From NCBI GenBank assembly GCA_025093555.1, contig JAIWNF010000034.1, positions 186,001 to 250,000 of the forward strand: DNA of 64,000 nucleotides, given 5' to 3'. The notes under the pieces were generated by a model. The model was not told the origin of the DNA. It was given only the letters and a program-made list of their open reading frames with translations, and did no database searches. Source of the stretch: Circinella umbellata (taxonomy: Eukaryota > Mucoromycota > Mucoromycetes > Mucorales > Lichtheimiaceae). The position numbers were made by a program, and so were the translations under genes. Shown here piece by piece: positions 14,097 to 27,322 of this stretch; positions within the stretch are counted from its first letter, which is position 1; each line of letters begins with the position of its first letter.

Positions 14097-15433
14097 TATT
14101 CATTAAAACAATCAAAAGGAAGAGTTGCTTGAAAAAATTCAGATAACAAACAAGTTTATTTTTCAGATATAATTACCAAATGAAGTTTAGTTTGATGACT
14201 ATTTTTTTTGCATTATTATAAACTACGTAGCTTTTTTTTTCCAAGTACTACCCAGCCAATAACCTTCCTCCTTTCGTCACTCAACCTTTTATCTAATAAA
14301 CCAAGTTCAAAATGTATAGTATAAAACTAAAAAAGATATACTTTATATTATTCTCCTTCTTATGACCCCTCAAATGAAACGACTTATAAACTACATTCTT
14401 GTTCTTTCCCCCTGCCTCTTATCTAGTAATAGAATAGCGATTTTGAATTTACGTTGAAAAGATGAGGGGCTTTGCAAAGAAAAAAAATCTTTGTGGATCG
14501 TTATACAATGAATCGTGATACGGTTAAACAGTTTTCAGGTTGATGTTGATTTTTATTGTATGGCAAAGAAAATTTAGAATTTATATTTGAATTATGGGGA
14601 AGTACAAAAAACGGTCGATCAATTCCAAAAAAAAAATGTTACTTGTTTTTTATAGTATCGAATGGTTATTTTTATTATCATTATAACTCTTTTTTTTTTG
14701 CACACATGTATACATAATACCCAGGTCAATTTGAATGTCAATTCAAGATATTTATTAATAAAGGGGGGGGGGAGATTGTTCTATCTCATTATGTAAATGA
14801 TGGGAGGGGGGAAACAAAGCTGAGGAATGGGAATTTAGGTTTGGAACATGCTTTTCTCTCGACATATACAACTCACATATCTTCCCTATGAACAATGATA
14901 ATAATAAGAAAATATGAATGGTATAATTACATTATGGGAGGAAGAGGCGAGTGGCGAAAAAGGCGGGCGCGGGTTGCTTTGATACATAACACTGCAATGG
15001 TTCTTTTTTTTTCATTCCCTCCTTTTTCAAAAGGGAAAGGGCAAAAGGAAGAAGGATTATAACTTGCTCAATACAATTTACCTTTTCATGGCTTTTCGTG
15101 TAGGAAAAAACTATCATATGAGGAACCAAGTTTTTTTTTTGTGTCTGGGTTTTTCTTAGTCCATCCAGATATGGATATGGCCTGATTTTTTAAGGGGGTA
15201 GTAAAATAGAACTTTTTACATGTATAACAGAAAAAACTTGGTCACATCAACTCTAAGCTGGTTAAGGAGTTGTCACCATTGACAATAATAATCATAATTT
15301 TAATAAATCGCAATTTATTTTATTTTTTCTTCTTTCTTTTCCTTCTTTCTCCACTATATCACTTGTTATTTTTTCTTTTACTTTTTTTTTATTTATTTAT
15401 TATTATATATTCGTTATTCATCTATAATCAATC
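14097..15433. other. Divergent intergenic region between KAR5 and the next gene
   Basis: The two flanking genes are transcribed away from each other, so both promoters lie here. The sequence is AT-rich with several homopolymer runs (G-rich at 14764-14772) and a pyrimidine-rich tract just before the plus-strand start at 15434. No coding segment is supported. Confidence 0.6.
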
Positions 15434-17378
15434 ATGGCTACAATGGAAAAGCAGAAAAAATCACGAACTGTAAGTATAAATATAATACACTTATTATTAA
15501 TATAATACAATGGGATTATATTATTAATCATATTTATATTATAGTCTTCTACTACTTCATTCCAAAATGAACAACGACAACATTCCACTACACAACAATC
15601 GAATCCTGATGAATCTGCAATACAACAACTCATGTTGGAACCTCTTGATTACAATGAATCTCTTGTTACCGTAGGTACCGAACCACCTTCCCTAATAACA
15701 GCGGTATCGGCGACCAAACAAGTAAGATATACATATTATGCAAATTCTTACTCCCCCTTTTTTTCCTCCTTGTAGCCACACACGCATCTACATCATATCT
15801 CACTTCATCCCTATCGGCTTATTCATAAAATTTGTTCTATTTTTTAACATATACTAATATTTAAAATTTCCTCCTTTTTTAATTTTTAGTCTTTACGAAA
15901 TCTCAACAACGTATGTCTAACTGGTTTAGACGGCGTATTACGATACATTCTTATTCATGATGCAGTATCATCATTATCACAGCGGCAGCAGCAACAACGC
16001 ACTGATACCCATACCAACCTGATTTCATCAATCAGATATAGTACTCAGTGCTTGGCCCGTGCTAGTGCTACAATGATGAATAGCAACGAGAATAGTAACA
16101 TCCATAACAATCATCATAACCTCACGACACTACTCAGCCAAGTTGAAAATTTACTTGATCAACACCTTTGGCTTATTACTAGTCATAGTGATCTCTGTCG
16201 AGTACTTTTACAAATGATCAATACCATTACCCGAAATAATGACACAAATGAGTCATTCCTTGATGATGCTGGCCATCTGATGAAAACCACAACCTCCTCA
16301 AATAACCTTCTTCAGCACGTGCGTTCCGAAATTCGACAAACCCTAGCGTCATTACCAACTCAGCTGACCTTTAGTAATAAGGAAGTCGAGGCAGAATTTT
16401 ATCAACATTTGAAATCTCTCAGCCGACTTGTGAATCATACCGATGATTATCATTATATCGATGAAATTCCGCCAGCCTACCAAGATGTTACGACTGATGT
16501 TACTCTTCCATCAATGATAAAAGAAGAAAAGCTTCCACAGTATTTTGAGCAAGAACAAAAAGTGCCCCATTCGTATTCAGAATTGGATGCTGTTTTCAAT
16601 GCCATCGATCGTCTATCTCATGTCACCCCTCGTTTTAACAACCAAAGGGTCGAACGGCAGCTTAGGATTGAAGAAACACACCCCGCTCCAAAGATGTTGT
16701 GTGACTCGATCGCGCAGATTCAACGGATGTCTCGGTTTAAACTGGTCAAGAGATCCAATTCTGCACCCAGCAGTAGCAACACTAGCACTGGGAATAATGA
16801 TACCAATAGCACTACCCAAAGAAGAGTTAGTGCTTCTACAATTCGCTCAGATCAGGTAAGAAGGATATAAATACCCTTTCTATTTTTTTCATTTCCTTTT
16901 TTCTTTTTCTTTCTCTCACATTAACACACACACACCTTTTCGTCTTTTTCCGCTTTTTTTCTTTTTTCTATTTCTTTCTCTTTATTCCCCTTTTTTTTTT
17001 CTTTTGATATTTTTCATATATACTTACATTATGCTATCATCGCATCAACAGATTATAGAAAACGGTAACCGCAACAACAACAACAATAGTAATAGACATT
17101 CACTGTATGAAATGACAGACTTGCTGGTCAAGTCTCTTCATCGACCTTGCTTCAATAAACAACGATACCAACTTACAGCTGATAAAGAACGTGACCTGTT
17201 CATGAACGGTCTGTTCAATAAGGTAGATCGCCTTGAAGGCAGACGCCTTAGTAATCAAGATGCTGAACAACCAACAAATCGACTTGACGAACTTGACCAA
17301 ATATTAAACCATATTTGCCATTCCAAACGAGCACAATTCGAAAATCAACGCGCTACTTTTACTGTTCATTCCACTTAA
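15434..17378 (+). CDS. Unrecognised 501-residue protein, Ser/Asn/Gln-rich
   Basis: Four exons (15434-15469, 15545-15721, 15890-16855, 17052-17378) join in phase to 501 residues; all introns are GT..AG and lie between codons. I do not recognise the family. The chain starts MATMEKQKKS, has low-complexity Gln/Ser/Asn parts, and seems to hold several helical segments without membrane spans or a signal peptide. The best-ordered parts are about 75-260 (LVCxxx-free, Leu-rich, with HLWLITSHSDLCRVLLQMIN), about 300-340 (MLCDSIAQIQRMSRFKLVK) and the C-terminus (RYQLTADKERDLFMNGLF, LDQILNHICHSKRAQF). Long exons with balanced codon use make a real protein likely. It could be a lineage-specific cytoplasmic or nuclear protein; function is unknown. 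Confidence 0.75.
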
Positions 17379-17716
17379 TAATTATATTCAAATACTACCA
17401 CTACTACTACGTACTATCATCATTATATATTCCCACTATCTCCCTCTAATATTTGTTTTCTTTTTTTTTTTGTTTTCTTTTTTGTGTTTTTTTTTGCATC
17501 ATATTATTTTTATATCTACTGTTATTACCATTCATTTTTTTATATACTACAAAACGACAACTACAAAAAACAATGACGATGACGATGGCAACAACCGAGA
17601 AAAAAACAGCATCCTATCAACATTACCCATTCTCTTCACTATACGATTCCTTTTACACATATTCTCTCACTCTCCCTATTTTCACTTGTTTCCGTTCTTT
17701 TTTTTCGTTGTGCATA

Positions 17717-17751
<35 letters not shown>

Positions 17752-20700
17752 TATTCTATATAAAACCTCTCATCACCAAAGAAAATAAGAGTAATGAAAG
17801 AAAGAGGTTCAGCGTGCTGCCCATCTTTCGTTATCACTTCTTTTCTCTCACCCTCTTCCTGTCTCTCTTACCGATGTAATTAATACATATAAAGTTTGTC
17901 TTCGATCTTTACATCATTAACAATATAAAAACATATACTCTAAACATTCCGTTTTTTTTTTGTTTAACAAAAAATAATTATTGTGGTCATTGCTACTAAT
18001 TGATTGATGAATAGGAATTAAGCTTTTAACTATTACTTTTGCTAGAGATATGAGAGAGTGGCGTGACATAGAATATAGAGATTATTATATGATCAGCACG
18101 ATAACACGTGTGGAATAGAGTTCTATTCTCAAAGCAACATGTATAAAAAAAATGAATGACTCCCGAAACACAGGTATTAGAAAGGGGGTCTGTGTATGTT
18201 TAGCCAAAAAAAAAAATGCTACTCCCCTTTTTCTAATCAACTTTTTTCAACCCGCCAAAATAAGAGTTTATGTTGTGCACAGTTATACTTTTGGTCAATG
18301 TTTTTATTCTGAGTTACAAAATTAGTATGGAAAGGTGATACAAACAAACTGAACTGCAGCTTCTGCTCTATAGGGAGTGCTGTCATTCACCTAAAAGTGA
18401 AAACTTCTTTCTTCTTATCGTTTAGTTAACACCATTAAGAAAGAAAGGTTCCGCTATTTAATTTGTTAACTGCATAGGTTTTTAAGGAAACAGCTTATTT
18501 TTTTATTTGTGTACTGGGGACTTATAGAGAAACCAACTCAGCTACATAGTATTTCACTATTCTAAGGAAAAAACACAAACATCACACCATTTAATTGCTG
18601 TCCAATGATAGAAGCTATTCGACTATTCTACTCTACCATAGTTTGGGTTCAGAAATCTATTCTATAAACAGCTTGGCAGTAACAAGAAAATAACAATACT
18701 GATCCCACCTGTTGATTTACTGCATTATAACATTACTCCTAAGTATTTTTCCCTTTCCTAAATAATTCAATTCCGATTATTTTTCTTATTACTAATGAGT
18801 ACTTATACAAAGTACTGTAATGGGTAAAGTTTACTAGCAAAAAAAAAAAGGATGGAACATCAAAGTCATGCCGAGAACAATGTATATCAAAAGCTTAATA
18901 CTTATAATGAAAGAAACGAAATAAAAAAAAAAGCTGCTTAAGGTTCTCATTATCTGATCATTCACAATAGACCACAGGAACATTGGCTGACTAAAATATG
19001 TAAACCTGAGTTCAATTGTAGTGATCGACAATAAAAGAATGTAGGGATGTGTTTCATATATTTTTAGGAAACACAAGCTTATAATTTATTAATTTTTTTG
19101 CTTCGAACATCAGCGAAACTAAACTGGAATAGATCTCTTTACTGTACCTTTCTTGCTTTGTCTCCCCGGTTTTGTAATTGAACTAGAGCATTTTGGACAA
19201 CCGCCTTTTCTTTGATGTAATTGGGTTATTTATTTCATTAACATTTACGCCCTAATAATTTCACTTATTGTGTAGCGATTAGATACTATATGCACCATTT
19301 TATTTGTCTCTGTACTACGTACGATCGGTTTCTTCTTGGTTATTTTTCATAGTGTAACGTAAACACTTATATCACTTATACAACTCAAAACATCAATTTT
19401 TTTATTATTTTTATAACGTACGGCACTTTGAAAAATTATACTTTATTATTGACATATTGAACTTTATAAAAAAAAAGATCTGGCCAAAGATAAATAAAAA
19501 GGACATCGACAACGAAGAATGAATTAATAGAATTATTGGGAACCAATAATCACGATATGTTTTCCATTGAAAGTATTGCCAGCTATTTTACTAATTACAG
19601 TCTTCTGTGACTTTATGTGATATATCTCATTTGCTTTCCTTGTGCTTTTTTTTATTATGTTTTGCAGCATAAGTTTTTTATTCTCTGTATATTTTTTTTT
19701 GCTCTCTTAATTGACTGTTACACATTTATATGTGTGCAAATATGAGATAATTCAAACATGCATAGTAACAATATATTAGACAATAAAGAGAAAACTGTGA
19801 AAAAAAACTTTTCCGCGCACGAGCGCTGTTCAGACTTGAAGAATATGATGTTGAATAGCTACCGACCGTTCAATATCAATAATATTTACATGATATGAAA
19901 AATCATAATGAACCTAACCTCTTTGAAGAATTACATTGAACATTGAAAATACAAAAAGTTTTTTTTCATAATTCCATACTATATCCATCTTTCGAGTTGC
20001 TACCATAATCGATAACTTTTTTCTTTATAAAATAGCATATTTTGAATTATTATTATCAGGTAAACTAAGAAAACTACTAATTAACTTTTTATTTTTATTT
20101 TTTAAAGAAAATACGTACTTAGCTGATAAACCATATGAAGTTCTTTCTTATGTTCGTTCCTGTTGGTTATTTGAGAACATTTGTCGATCAAACCATTTTT
20201 TTATTATTTTGTCCAATGAACATTCCATGAAAGCTCTCTATATCTATGAGTGTATATTTTAATGATTTAGTCTGCTGTATGTTTCGACGGACAACATAAA
20301 TAAGCACGTAGATGGAACGAACCACTTGTTTTTTAATACAGACACCACCGAGTTCTATGCATACTATCGGGAAAAACAGCAATACACTTTATAAACAAAT
20401 GATAGCCTACAGATATAAGAGTGCCTCATAATAAAGCTACAATCCTTATAACGCATAAGAAACAGAATCTTGTTTAATAACATAGAAACCAGCAATCTTA
20501 CTTTTATTCTTTTTTGTTGTAGTGGTCCAGCTCTTCTGTTTTTTGATGATTTGTCTTTTTCTGACAAGCTGTGTTTCCCTATTTGTGTTTGTATGATAAA
20601 TGGGATTTTCCATACATATAATAATTTTCAGGTATAAAATGGAACAGAAAATTTTATATACAATGTAAACATATATATTATTTCAATCTACTTCTAACAT

Positions 20701-22495
20701 ATTAACGAGTAGAGTGACTTATATACGTGACAGGATGAGTATTGCCAAGCTTGTTGGGTTTTTTTTTGTTACGGGTATTGAAATATGATGGTACATCCAA
20801 TACTCTTCTCACATAACTGATGGGATACTTATCCTTAAACAGCCACAAGAAGCAAGCATGATATTTTTATTTTATTTATATAATGGCTTGTTGCCCATGA
20901 TGTTCCATCTAGCCTCTTTCGATAACAATATAAAAATGTATATCGCCTTTAATATTAGTTAAAAGCTACCAGTCAAAAGGATTATTTACAAATAAGCAAT
21001 AACAATCTGAAATTACAATCATTGCCTGATTAAAATAGCTTATCTGTGGGATTTTGTTTTTGTCTATTCTGAAGCGAGAGATGCTCTCTACGGGTCATAC
21101 ACGATTTTTTTCTCACTACAGTCTCAACCCCGGTTTTGGAACATCTGAGATTTCCTAATTTTTTGTTGCAGAACCGAAGACTAGCAACAAGCGAAACTTG
21201 ATATATATTAAAATACAGCATCTCATCAATCATTTTTTGCTAGCATTTTGGATATTTCCATAATTGGATAATATCCATAAGAATAATATACACAACATTA
21301 TTAAATTATAGTATGGATTACTCCCGATTAGCTCAACTCGTCTAAAACCTTAATGCAAGTTGCGAGTTGCGATTCTATTAAGTATTATTAACATTTCCAC
21401 AAACAAACGGTGCAGAACCGCGAGATTCGCAAAAGCGGGAGGTGCAAAAGCGGGGGGGGGGTTGGCTATACATCCCATCTGAACAGTTTTCCTGTCAACT
21501 AAATTGGTTTTCGTACATTATAAAATATAAAGCTACTAAATCACTTATTCAAAGTATTGGCTTAGCATAATAATTGTAATGTTATTAATTGAGCTAGTTA
21601 TTATGTATTTTTACTGTAAAAATATTTAGTAATAGTTATAAGTGAATTATATGATCCAGCTGCGTTCAATATTGTCTTATACTTAACAAAAGAATATATG
21701 ATTGTACTACGTAAAAAAAATTGATACCAAGATATTGATGTTGCTTAACAAAAAATATAAATAAGTTTTCAAGGTTGGCAGAATATAGGTATAAAACAAT
21801 GTAAGCAAGTAATTATTCCTTTTTCTGTAGAAACATATTAGAAGAGTACAAGATGAAGAGAAATCGTGAATGAAGATGATTATTATGGTAAAGTATTAAA
21901 GCAGTAAAGCACATTCAAACATAAGCAAGATGAAAGTAAAAATAAAAACATAAGAACGAAGTTTGCATAGAAAACAAATAATTCAGATAATATTATATAA
22001 TGGAAATGTACTTAATCATGAAAAAAAATGTTACCTAATTAAATGTAATGGTCATACGTAAGTGCTTACATGAAGATATAAGAAAGCTAATTAAAAAGTA
22101 AAAAAGATTCCACAGTTTATTGGTTGAAGGATATACGTATATAAATAAGTTCATGCTGTTAATATGAGAAGAGATTTCGATGCAACAGATGTTGTTAATA
22201 CCATAGCAATTTAGTATTCGTGATAAAAAAAAAATCGCATACGTACGTGATAATACCCAACATTATATTTATAATTAATAAGTATAATATTTCATCTGTG
22301 AAAGAAGCTCCATTTACAAGAAAAGCTAAAGAAAAGTTGTATAATATAGGGAGTCGCTGTATGGAGTAAGAATACTATAGAGATATATAATAGAGGGCAT
22401 ACGAGAGATACAAAATGTTTTCTAAGGAAAGAAATTGAAATATGATACAGTGTAGCGTATAAAAATTAAAGACATTTTTATATCAACACAATTAC
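17379..22495. other. Long AT-rich stretch without a recognisable gene
   Basis: About 5 kb with dense stops in all frames, homopolymer runs (a T tract at about 17720-17750) and no segment with splice-consistent coding character. A GC-rich patch at about 21408-21462 contains two gcaaaagcggg-like units and stands out from the surroundings; it may be a remnant of a transposon end. No tRNA-like or rRNA-like sequence was noticed. Confidence 0.55.
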
Positions 22496-22612
22496 CTTTA
22501 TTATTACCATTGTTATTATTATCATTATTATCAGTATCAGTATTAGTATTAGTATCATTATTATTCTTATTTCTTTACCGTTATTATTATCATTATTATT
22601 ATTATTATTCAT
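22496..22612. repeat. ATT/TTATC-type microsatellite
   Basis: A long imperfect array of tta, att and atc triplets (ttattatcattattatcag and variants), directly followed by the mobile-element-like segment at 22623. Simple repeats often flank inserted elements in AT-rich genomes. No coding reading is sensible. Confidence 0.85.
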
Positions 22613-22622
22613 AATCACCGAT

Positions 22623-22984
22623 TGTTAAAGTATCACAAAATGCCAAACTACGTGATATATTGGCGCGTGCTGCGACACATTTCTGTCGAAGCAATGACAC
22701 TTTTATGTCGAAGCTGCGACACTTTTACGACAAAGCAGTATTACTTTTTCGTCATTGCGAATAGTATAAATAGCCCCAAAATGATTTCAAATGTAATCTT
22801 TTCTTGAGTTCTTTCTTTACCTTTAAATCTTTTATACGTAGTCTTTTAACAATCAAAGTGACCTAACAACAATAGTTTTCTTTGAGCATAAAGTCTCTTA
22901 AACTCATTATAAGTTTTCTCTTTTATGGATTCAGACGTAATATTCCTGAATATAAGAACTCCCACAACCCATATTTCTATTCTA
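22623..22984 (+). mobile_element. Mobile-element-like segment: 22-bp triplet repeat, TATA box, shared repeat
   Basis: Three head-to-tail 22-base units lie at 22671-22692, 22693-22714 and 22715-22736 (consensus about TGCGACACTTTTATGTCGAAGC), each with an internal cgac/gtcg dyad. A TATA box (TATAAATAG, 22765-22773) follows 28 bases later. From about 22815 to 22984 the sequence matches the start of the window (24-145). An enhancer-like array, a TATA box and a conserved downstream region is what an LTR or another element promoter would look like. Terminal TGTTAAAG (22623) and CTTTTAACA (22843-22851) are inverted, but the shared repeat runs past the latter, so the true ends are uncertain. No open reading frame is present. 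Confidence 0.5.
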
Positions 22985-23504
22985 CTTTATATAACTTTTA
23001 TTAATCAAATACAACAGCATAGTGTATTATTTCTTCTTTATTTTATAGCTTTTTACAAAGTACTTTAATCACACATTGAACGCTTCAACAGAAAACATCT
23101 TGTTTATTTTCAGTCATTTCTTGTGAGAGAGGAAGTGATGAAATATGCAGAGTGCATGCTAAATCTAGTTCGTATTAGTTGATTTTAATATTTAGAGCGG
23201 AAGAACTAGTACTTTAATAGGTCATGTTTGTCTCCATTTTCCAAAAAAAGAATGAAACACAGATAAGCAACTGGCGACATGGCGGTTTTCGACTCTTCTT
23301 CTAATAAAGGTTTTATTTATCCAAATTTACTCTAATAGTCACACTATTTTTGTACATAACGTAAAACTGGTTTATTATTAATTGATAATTTTGTATCATG
23401 ATCACTTCAAAATAAGGAAACGTATAAGAAATTGAAAGAATGTATTATTCTAAGCCTTCATTCAGGCTAATGAAATTAACATTTTATAATAGGTAATATT
23501 ATTA

Positions 23505-23756
23505 TCATATTTTAATATTTAGATTTTTTGTGTTACCCTGTTTTGGAAGATCTTCGGTCACGCCGATTTGACGAGATGCTGCATTGACTTCCTTAGTATT
23601 TTTCGGTATAGAATGTGGTTTCAGCCGATTACGGTTCTTTTTCAAGCTCTGTGAACAAATATTAGATTGGTGCATATGATCCGAGAAAAAGGGAAGATCG
23701 AGAAGATTAGAAAAAAAAATCACCTGAAAAGCTAATGATCTTGATCGGCTATGTCC
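23505..23756 (-). pseudogene. Two exon-like segments of an unknown gene
   Basis: On the minus strand, 23756-23724 (GHSRSRSLAFQ) and 23648-23505 (SLKKNRNRLKPHSIPKNTK and following, ending in TGA) are joined by a 75-base GTGATT..CACAG intron with phase preserved. An ATATAG acceptor precedes the first segment. No upstream exon or start codon was found in the following 200 bases, and the family is unknown. It may be a fragment of a gene, or chance; confidence is low. Confidence 0.25.
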
Positions 23757-24631
23757 CTATATAGTGTTTTGTTGTTGAATCTGTTATTTTTAAAATAATT
23801 GTTATCTTTATCAAAGCAAGAAAAGTACATGGTCAAAGTTTCATAAATTTTTTGTGGGATGATTTATAAAATAAAATTAGCAAGGTCGGCATGGCAACAC
23901 AAGAGAGATCTGGGAAGATACAGTTGTCACAATCAAAAAGCAAGACCACTGTTGCTGACATGGCCCAACAAAGCTCCGTGTAACACTGTAGTTTTGCCAA
24001 CCAGTTGTATGATGCAAATGCAGCTCATGCAGGAGGAACAAAAAAAAAGAGGGGGTGAAGACGAAAATTGACATGCATTCCTTATCCCGGATTCCCTAAA
24101 TATGGATTGTCCATCCTAGACATTCTACCATGGCACTTTTGCGAAAGAGGAGAAATTGTGCTACTATTATTATACCAACGTGACCCTAAAAGATATTTTG
24201 CTTCACCGTTTTTTTTTTATACACCGTCTATAAGATATAGAGAAGTCTGTGTGTGCTGTTCATGTATGTGACAAGTGCTTTTAAGAAAAGAACAAACATA
24301 CAATTGTTCTTACAATGTACGTATGCGGAAATCCTAATGTACTTAAACACTAGTGAAGAAACTAATCACAAAAAGTATATTTTTTTGATTTCCTCGAATT
24401 CCTCCGCTCTCACACCAACCACAGAACAGATTACACGAAAAAAAAAGTCGATCGTAACAATCTATTTTTTCAGTCGCCTGACTTTTTTTTTTTGGTACCT
24501 TTTTCCCCAGCCCTTTTTTTTTTTTTACCTTCTTTCTCCTTGAACTTTCCAAAGAAAGAAAGTTCGCCTTTTTTTCTTTCTTTTTTTTTTTTAACGTAAA
24601 CTTAAAAAATAAGCTACGTTCTTTTTTCGTT

Positions 24632-25914
24632 ATGCCTCCTTTTGTTGAGAACGTAGAAGATAAAGATGCTGTTCCCGTGTCAAGGCAAAAACAAGTAACA
24701 CAACAGCAACAACGAGAGGAGGAAAATCATCCAGACTATCGTTATCCTTTATATTTGGGTCGGTGGAAACGTTCCATTCCTTATGTTCATGACGATTTCG
24801 CTCGCGATGACATGGACGAACCTCATCTGAAACGAAAGCACACGATTCTTCGCGAACATCCTGAGGTCGAGAAATTGTATGGTACTGATATTCGAACACT
24901 TTATGTCTCCATCGCCATCAACGCTCTTCAAATAGCTATAGCATACTACTTTGGGCGCGTTTATACACCACCATTATACGTGTTTATTGGTGTCGCTTAC
25001 TTTGTAGGAGGAACAGTTACTGGTGTCATTGGTGTTATTATTCATGAAGCGTGTCATTGTCTCATTACCAAGAACAAAATAATGAACCGATATATAGGTT
25101 TATTAACAAACACTTGTTTACCGGTACCGATTGCCCAGTCGTTCCGCCGATACCATATACAGCATCATTCTTGGCAGGGTGTTGAAGGACTCGACCCAGA
25201 TTTACCTCTTGAGTGGGAGAAAAGGTTAATCCGTGGCAACGCGATCACCAAGTTGGCATGGATTCTTATTTATCCATTCATGTATGTTATTCGCGGTGCT
25301 GTTATGCAAAGTGATCGTAATTTGACTCCATCCAAATGGGAACTCATTAATGCTGCTTATTCTGTTACAATGGATGTTTTAATTGTCATGTTCTGTGGTT
25401 GGAAAGGCCTTTTATATTTATTCTTATCTCTTTATTTCGGTTATTCGTTGCATCCTGGTGCTGCTCATTTTATTCAAGAACATTATACCTTTGATGATGG
25501 TCAAGAAACATATTCATATTATGGTATCCTTAATTACCCCTTTATGAATATTGGATACCATAATGAACATCATGATTTCCAAAAGGTAATAGTCACTGGG
25601 GGGGGAGGTTGGCAAGGGTGGAAAAGGGTTACTTATTGTTACTAATATATCTTTCTGTTTTAATAAATTAGATTCCATGGTCAAAGTTACCACAATTACG
25701 ATCAACAGCACGTGACTATTACGATAAGCTCGCATATCACACTTCATGGGTGATGGTGCATTGGATGTTTATCTTTCAATCTACCCTTGGACCTCAATCC
25801 CGTCTTATTCGGACTTATGAAGATTTCAAGCAAGGTCGTTCAATCCTTGGCAAAATGCGTATTTGGGAAGAAAACCATATCCAACAACGTAAAACCAACA
25901 AAGATGCAAAGTAA
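24632..25914 (+). CDS. DES1: Sphingolipid delta-4 desaturase (DES family)
   Basis: Two exons (24632-25585, 25672-25914) give 398 residues. The N-terminal lipid-desaturase motif (DMDEPHLKRKHTILREHPEVEKLYG) is typical of the DES family. The three histidine boxes are complete: HEACH at 138-142, HIQHH at 175-179 and NEHH at 311-314 (YHNEHHDF). Hydrophobic segments lie around 85-135 and 210-290. The enzyme acts in the endoplasmic reticulum membrane and introduces the delta-4 trans double bond into dihydroceramide, giving the base of fungal glucosylceramides. The single intron falls immediately after the last histidine box. A long pyrimidine-rich leader (24480-24600) precedes the ATG. There is no cytochrome b5 domain, which is normal for this branch. 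Confidence 0.95.
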
Positions 25915-26339
25915 AAAAAAAAAAAGTGTATATAAAATCCACTACCTTCCATCATTATCTACCGTTACCAGTCAGCCATCACTATCTCATCATCCATCTC
26001 CATCTATTTAAACACCTGTACTTTTCTTTATATATAAAAAAAAAAGAGAAAAGAATTTTCTTTTTCTTCTTCCATTTTATCCCCCCAAAAAAAAACTCTT
26101 CCTTTTTTTTTCCACTGCTCTTCTTTTAGTAAATAGTATGTTTGTTAATTCCATTCGAAAAAATATTTAATGTTTTCTTTTTACGTTGATAATTAAGTTT
26201 CTCTTGTTTTGAAAGTTTTTTTTTAAAGAAAAGTTCTATATATATATAAAGTAAAATATGACATTTGAATATGTGAGGGGGGGATGAAAGATTTGTATAC
26301 AGTGGTTATTTGTGTTGTTATGAATTGTTTCTGTTCAGC
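25915..26339. other. Convergent 3' region between DES and heme lyase genes
   Basis: Both neighbours end here. The segment is T- and A-rich with no coding signal on either strand, apart from the terminal parts of 3' untranslated regions that must lie here. Confidence 0.6.
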
Positions 26340-27322
26340 TTATGCGCTAGAATCTTTGGATGGTTCACTAGGGAACCATTGTTGCCATTTCTCGGAAGCA
26401 GCTGCTTTCATACGACAAAATGCACTTTTGGGATCATCTAATGCAGGACGAACATCCAAAAAGAATACGGGTACACCAGGAGCTTCTTCGGGTGCTTCAT
26501 AATAATCAATTACATATCGTCGTTGTTCACCGCATCGACCAACATACCAATCATGACGATCGAATGGAACTGGTGATCTATTATTATCATTATCCAATAA
26601 GTTATATTGGTTTCATCTCTTTCTCTCTCTTTTTTTTTAAATAAATCAAATTTATACACTGCTTACCCCCATAAAGAATGCCACCAAGCTTTAGGACTCA
26701 AGTCTCTTGGTCGACCTTGAAGACGAACAAGGTATGGGTCTTCCTTGCATGGGCTATCAATATATTTTTTTTTATAAAATTGCTTATTAGCTTCTCCCTC
26801 TTTGTTTTCTCAGTAAATGCATGCATAAAGATAACAGTAGATAAATATATAGATATATTACCAGCCACGCATTTCTTCCCATTTTAATACTTCTAACCAA
26901 GCTTCTTCATTCAAAAAATTATGAATATCCACCATGGTTTCGATCTCTTCTTCAGGCGTTTCCCAACCTTTACGTCTTAAAGCATTATAAAATTGTTGTG
27001 GACTTGGATATTCCCACTTGGATGATTTATCTTCTCTTGGAATAGACGAAATAACTCGTTCTGTTGGAAGATCTATTTGTTGATCTTGTTGAGGATTTTG
27101 TGAGATTTGACTAGGCATCATGTTAAGTTCATTAAGTTTATCCGTCACTGGTGCATTATTGTTGTCATTGCTATTGTGCATAGGACAAGTAGGAGGAGGA
27201 GTAGGTTTCGTTTCTGGTTGATGCATAGGACAACTAGGTGGTGGAGTTGGTTCAGGCTTTTTTTGTTCAGGTTCATGCATTGGGCAACCTGGTGGAGGTG
27301 TCATTGATGGTGGTGGTGCCAT
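26340..27322 (-). CDS. CYC3: Cytochrome c heme lyase (holocytochrome c synthase)
   Basis: Three exons (27322-26862, 26753-26667, 26577-26340) join to 261 residues. The N-terminus carries three CPMH motifs, with cysteines at about 13, 31 and 46, each in a Pro-rich setting; CP motifs of this type bind heme in this family. The catalytic core follows: [47 protein letters not shown], then [22 protein letters not shown] and DVRPALDD. The His of PFDRHDW is the family's heme-iron ligand region. The enzyme sits in the mitochondrial intermembrane space and attaches heme covalently to apocytochrome c or c1. Length is normal for fungi. A divergent promoter is shared with the TBL1-type gene. Confidence 0.95.

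Noticed and set aside
22496..22612. Regular repeat array, considered as a CRISPR-like or satellite array
   Set aside because: It is a plain triplet microsatellite without spacers, in a eukaryotic genome.
22623..22851. Solo LTR bounded by TGTTAAAG and CTTTTAACA
   Set aside because: The inverted ends fit, but the sequence shared with 24-145 continues to 22984 beyond the right end, and no target-site duplication is seen. Kept only as a mobile-element-like segment.
23890..24060. Plus-strand reading MATQERSGKIQLSQSKSK ... FANQLYDANAAHAGG
   Set aside because: An in-frame TAA interrupts it, no exons continue it, and the opposite strand is also open. It may be a decayed fragment, but support is too thin.
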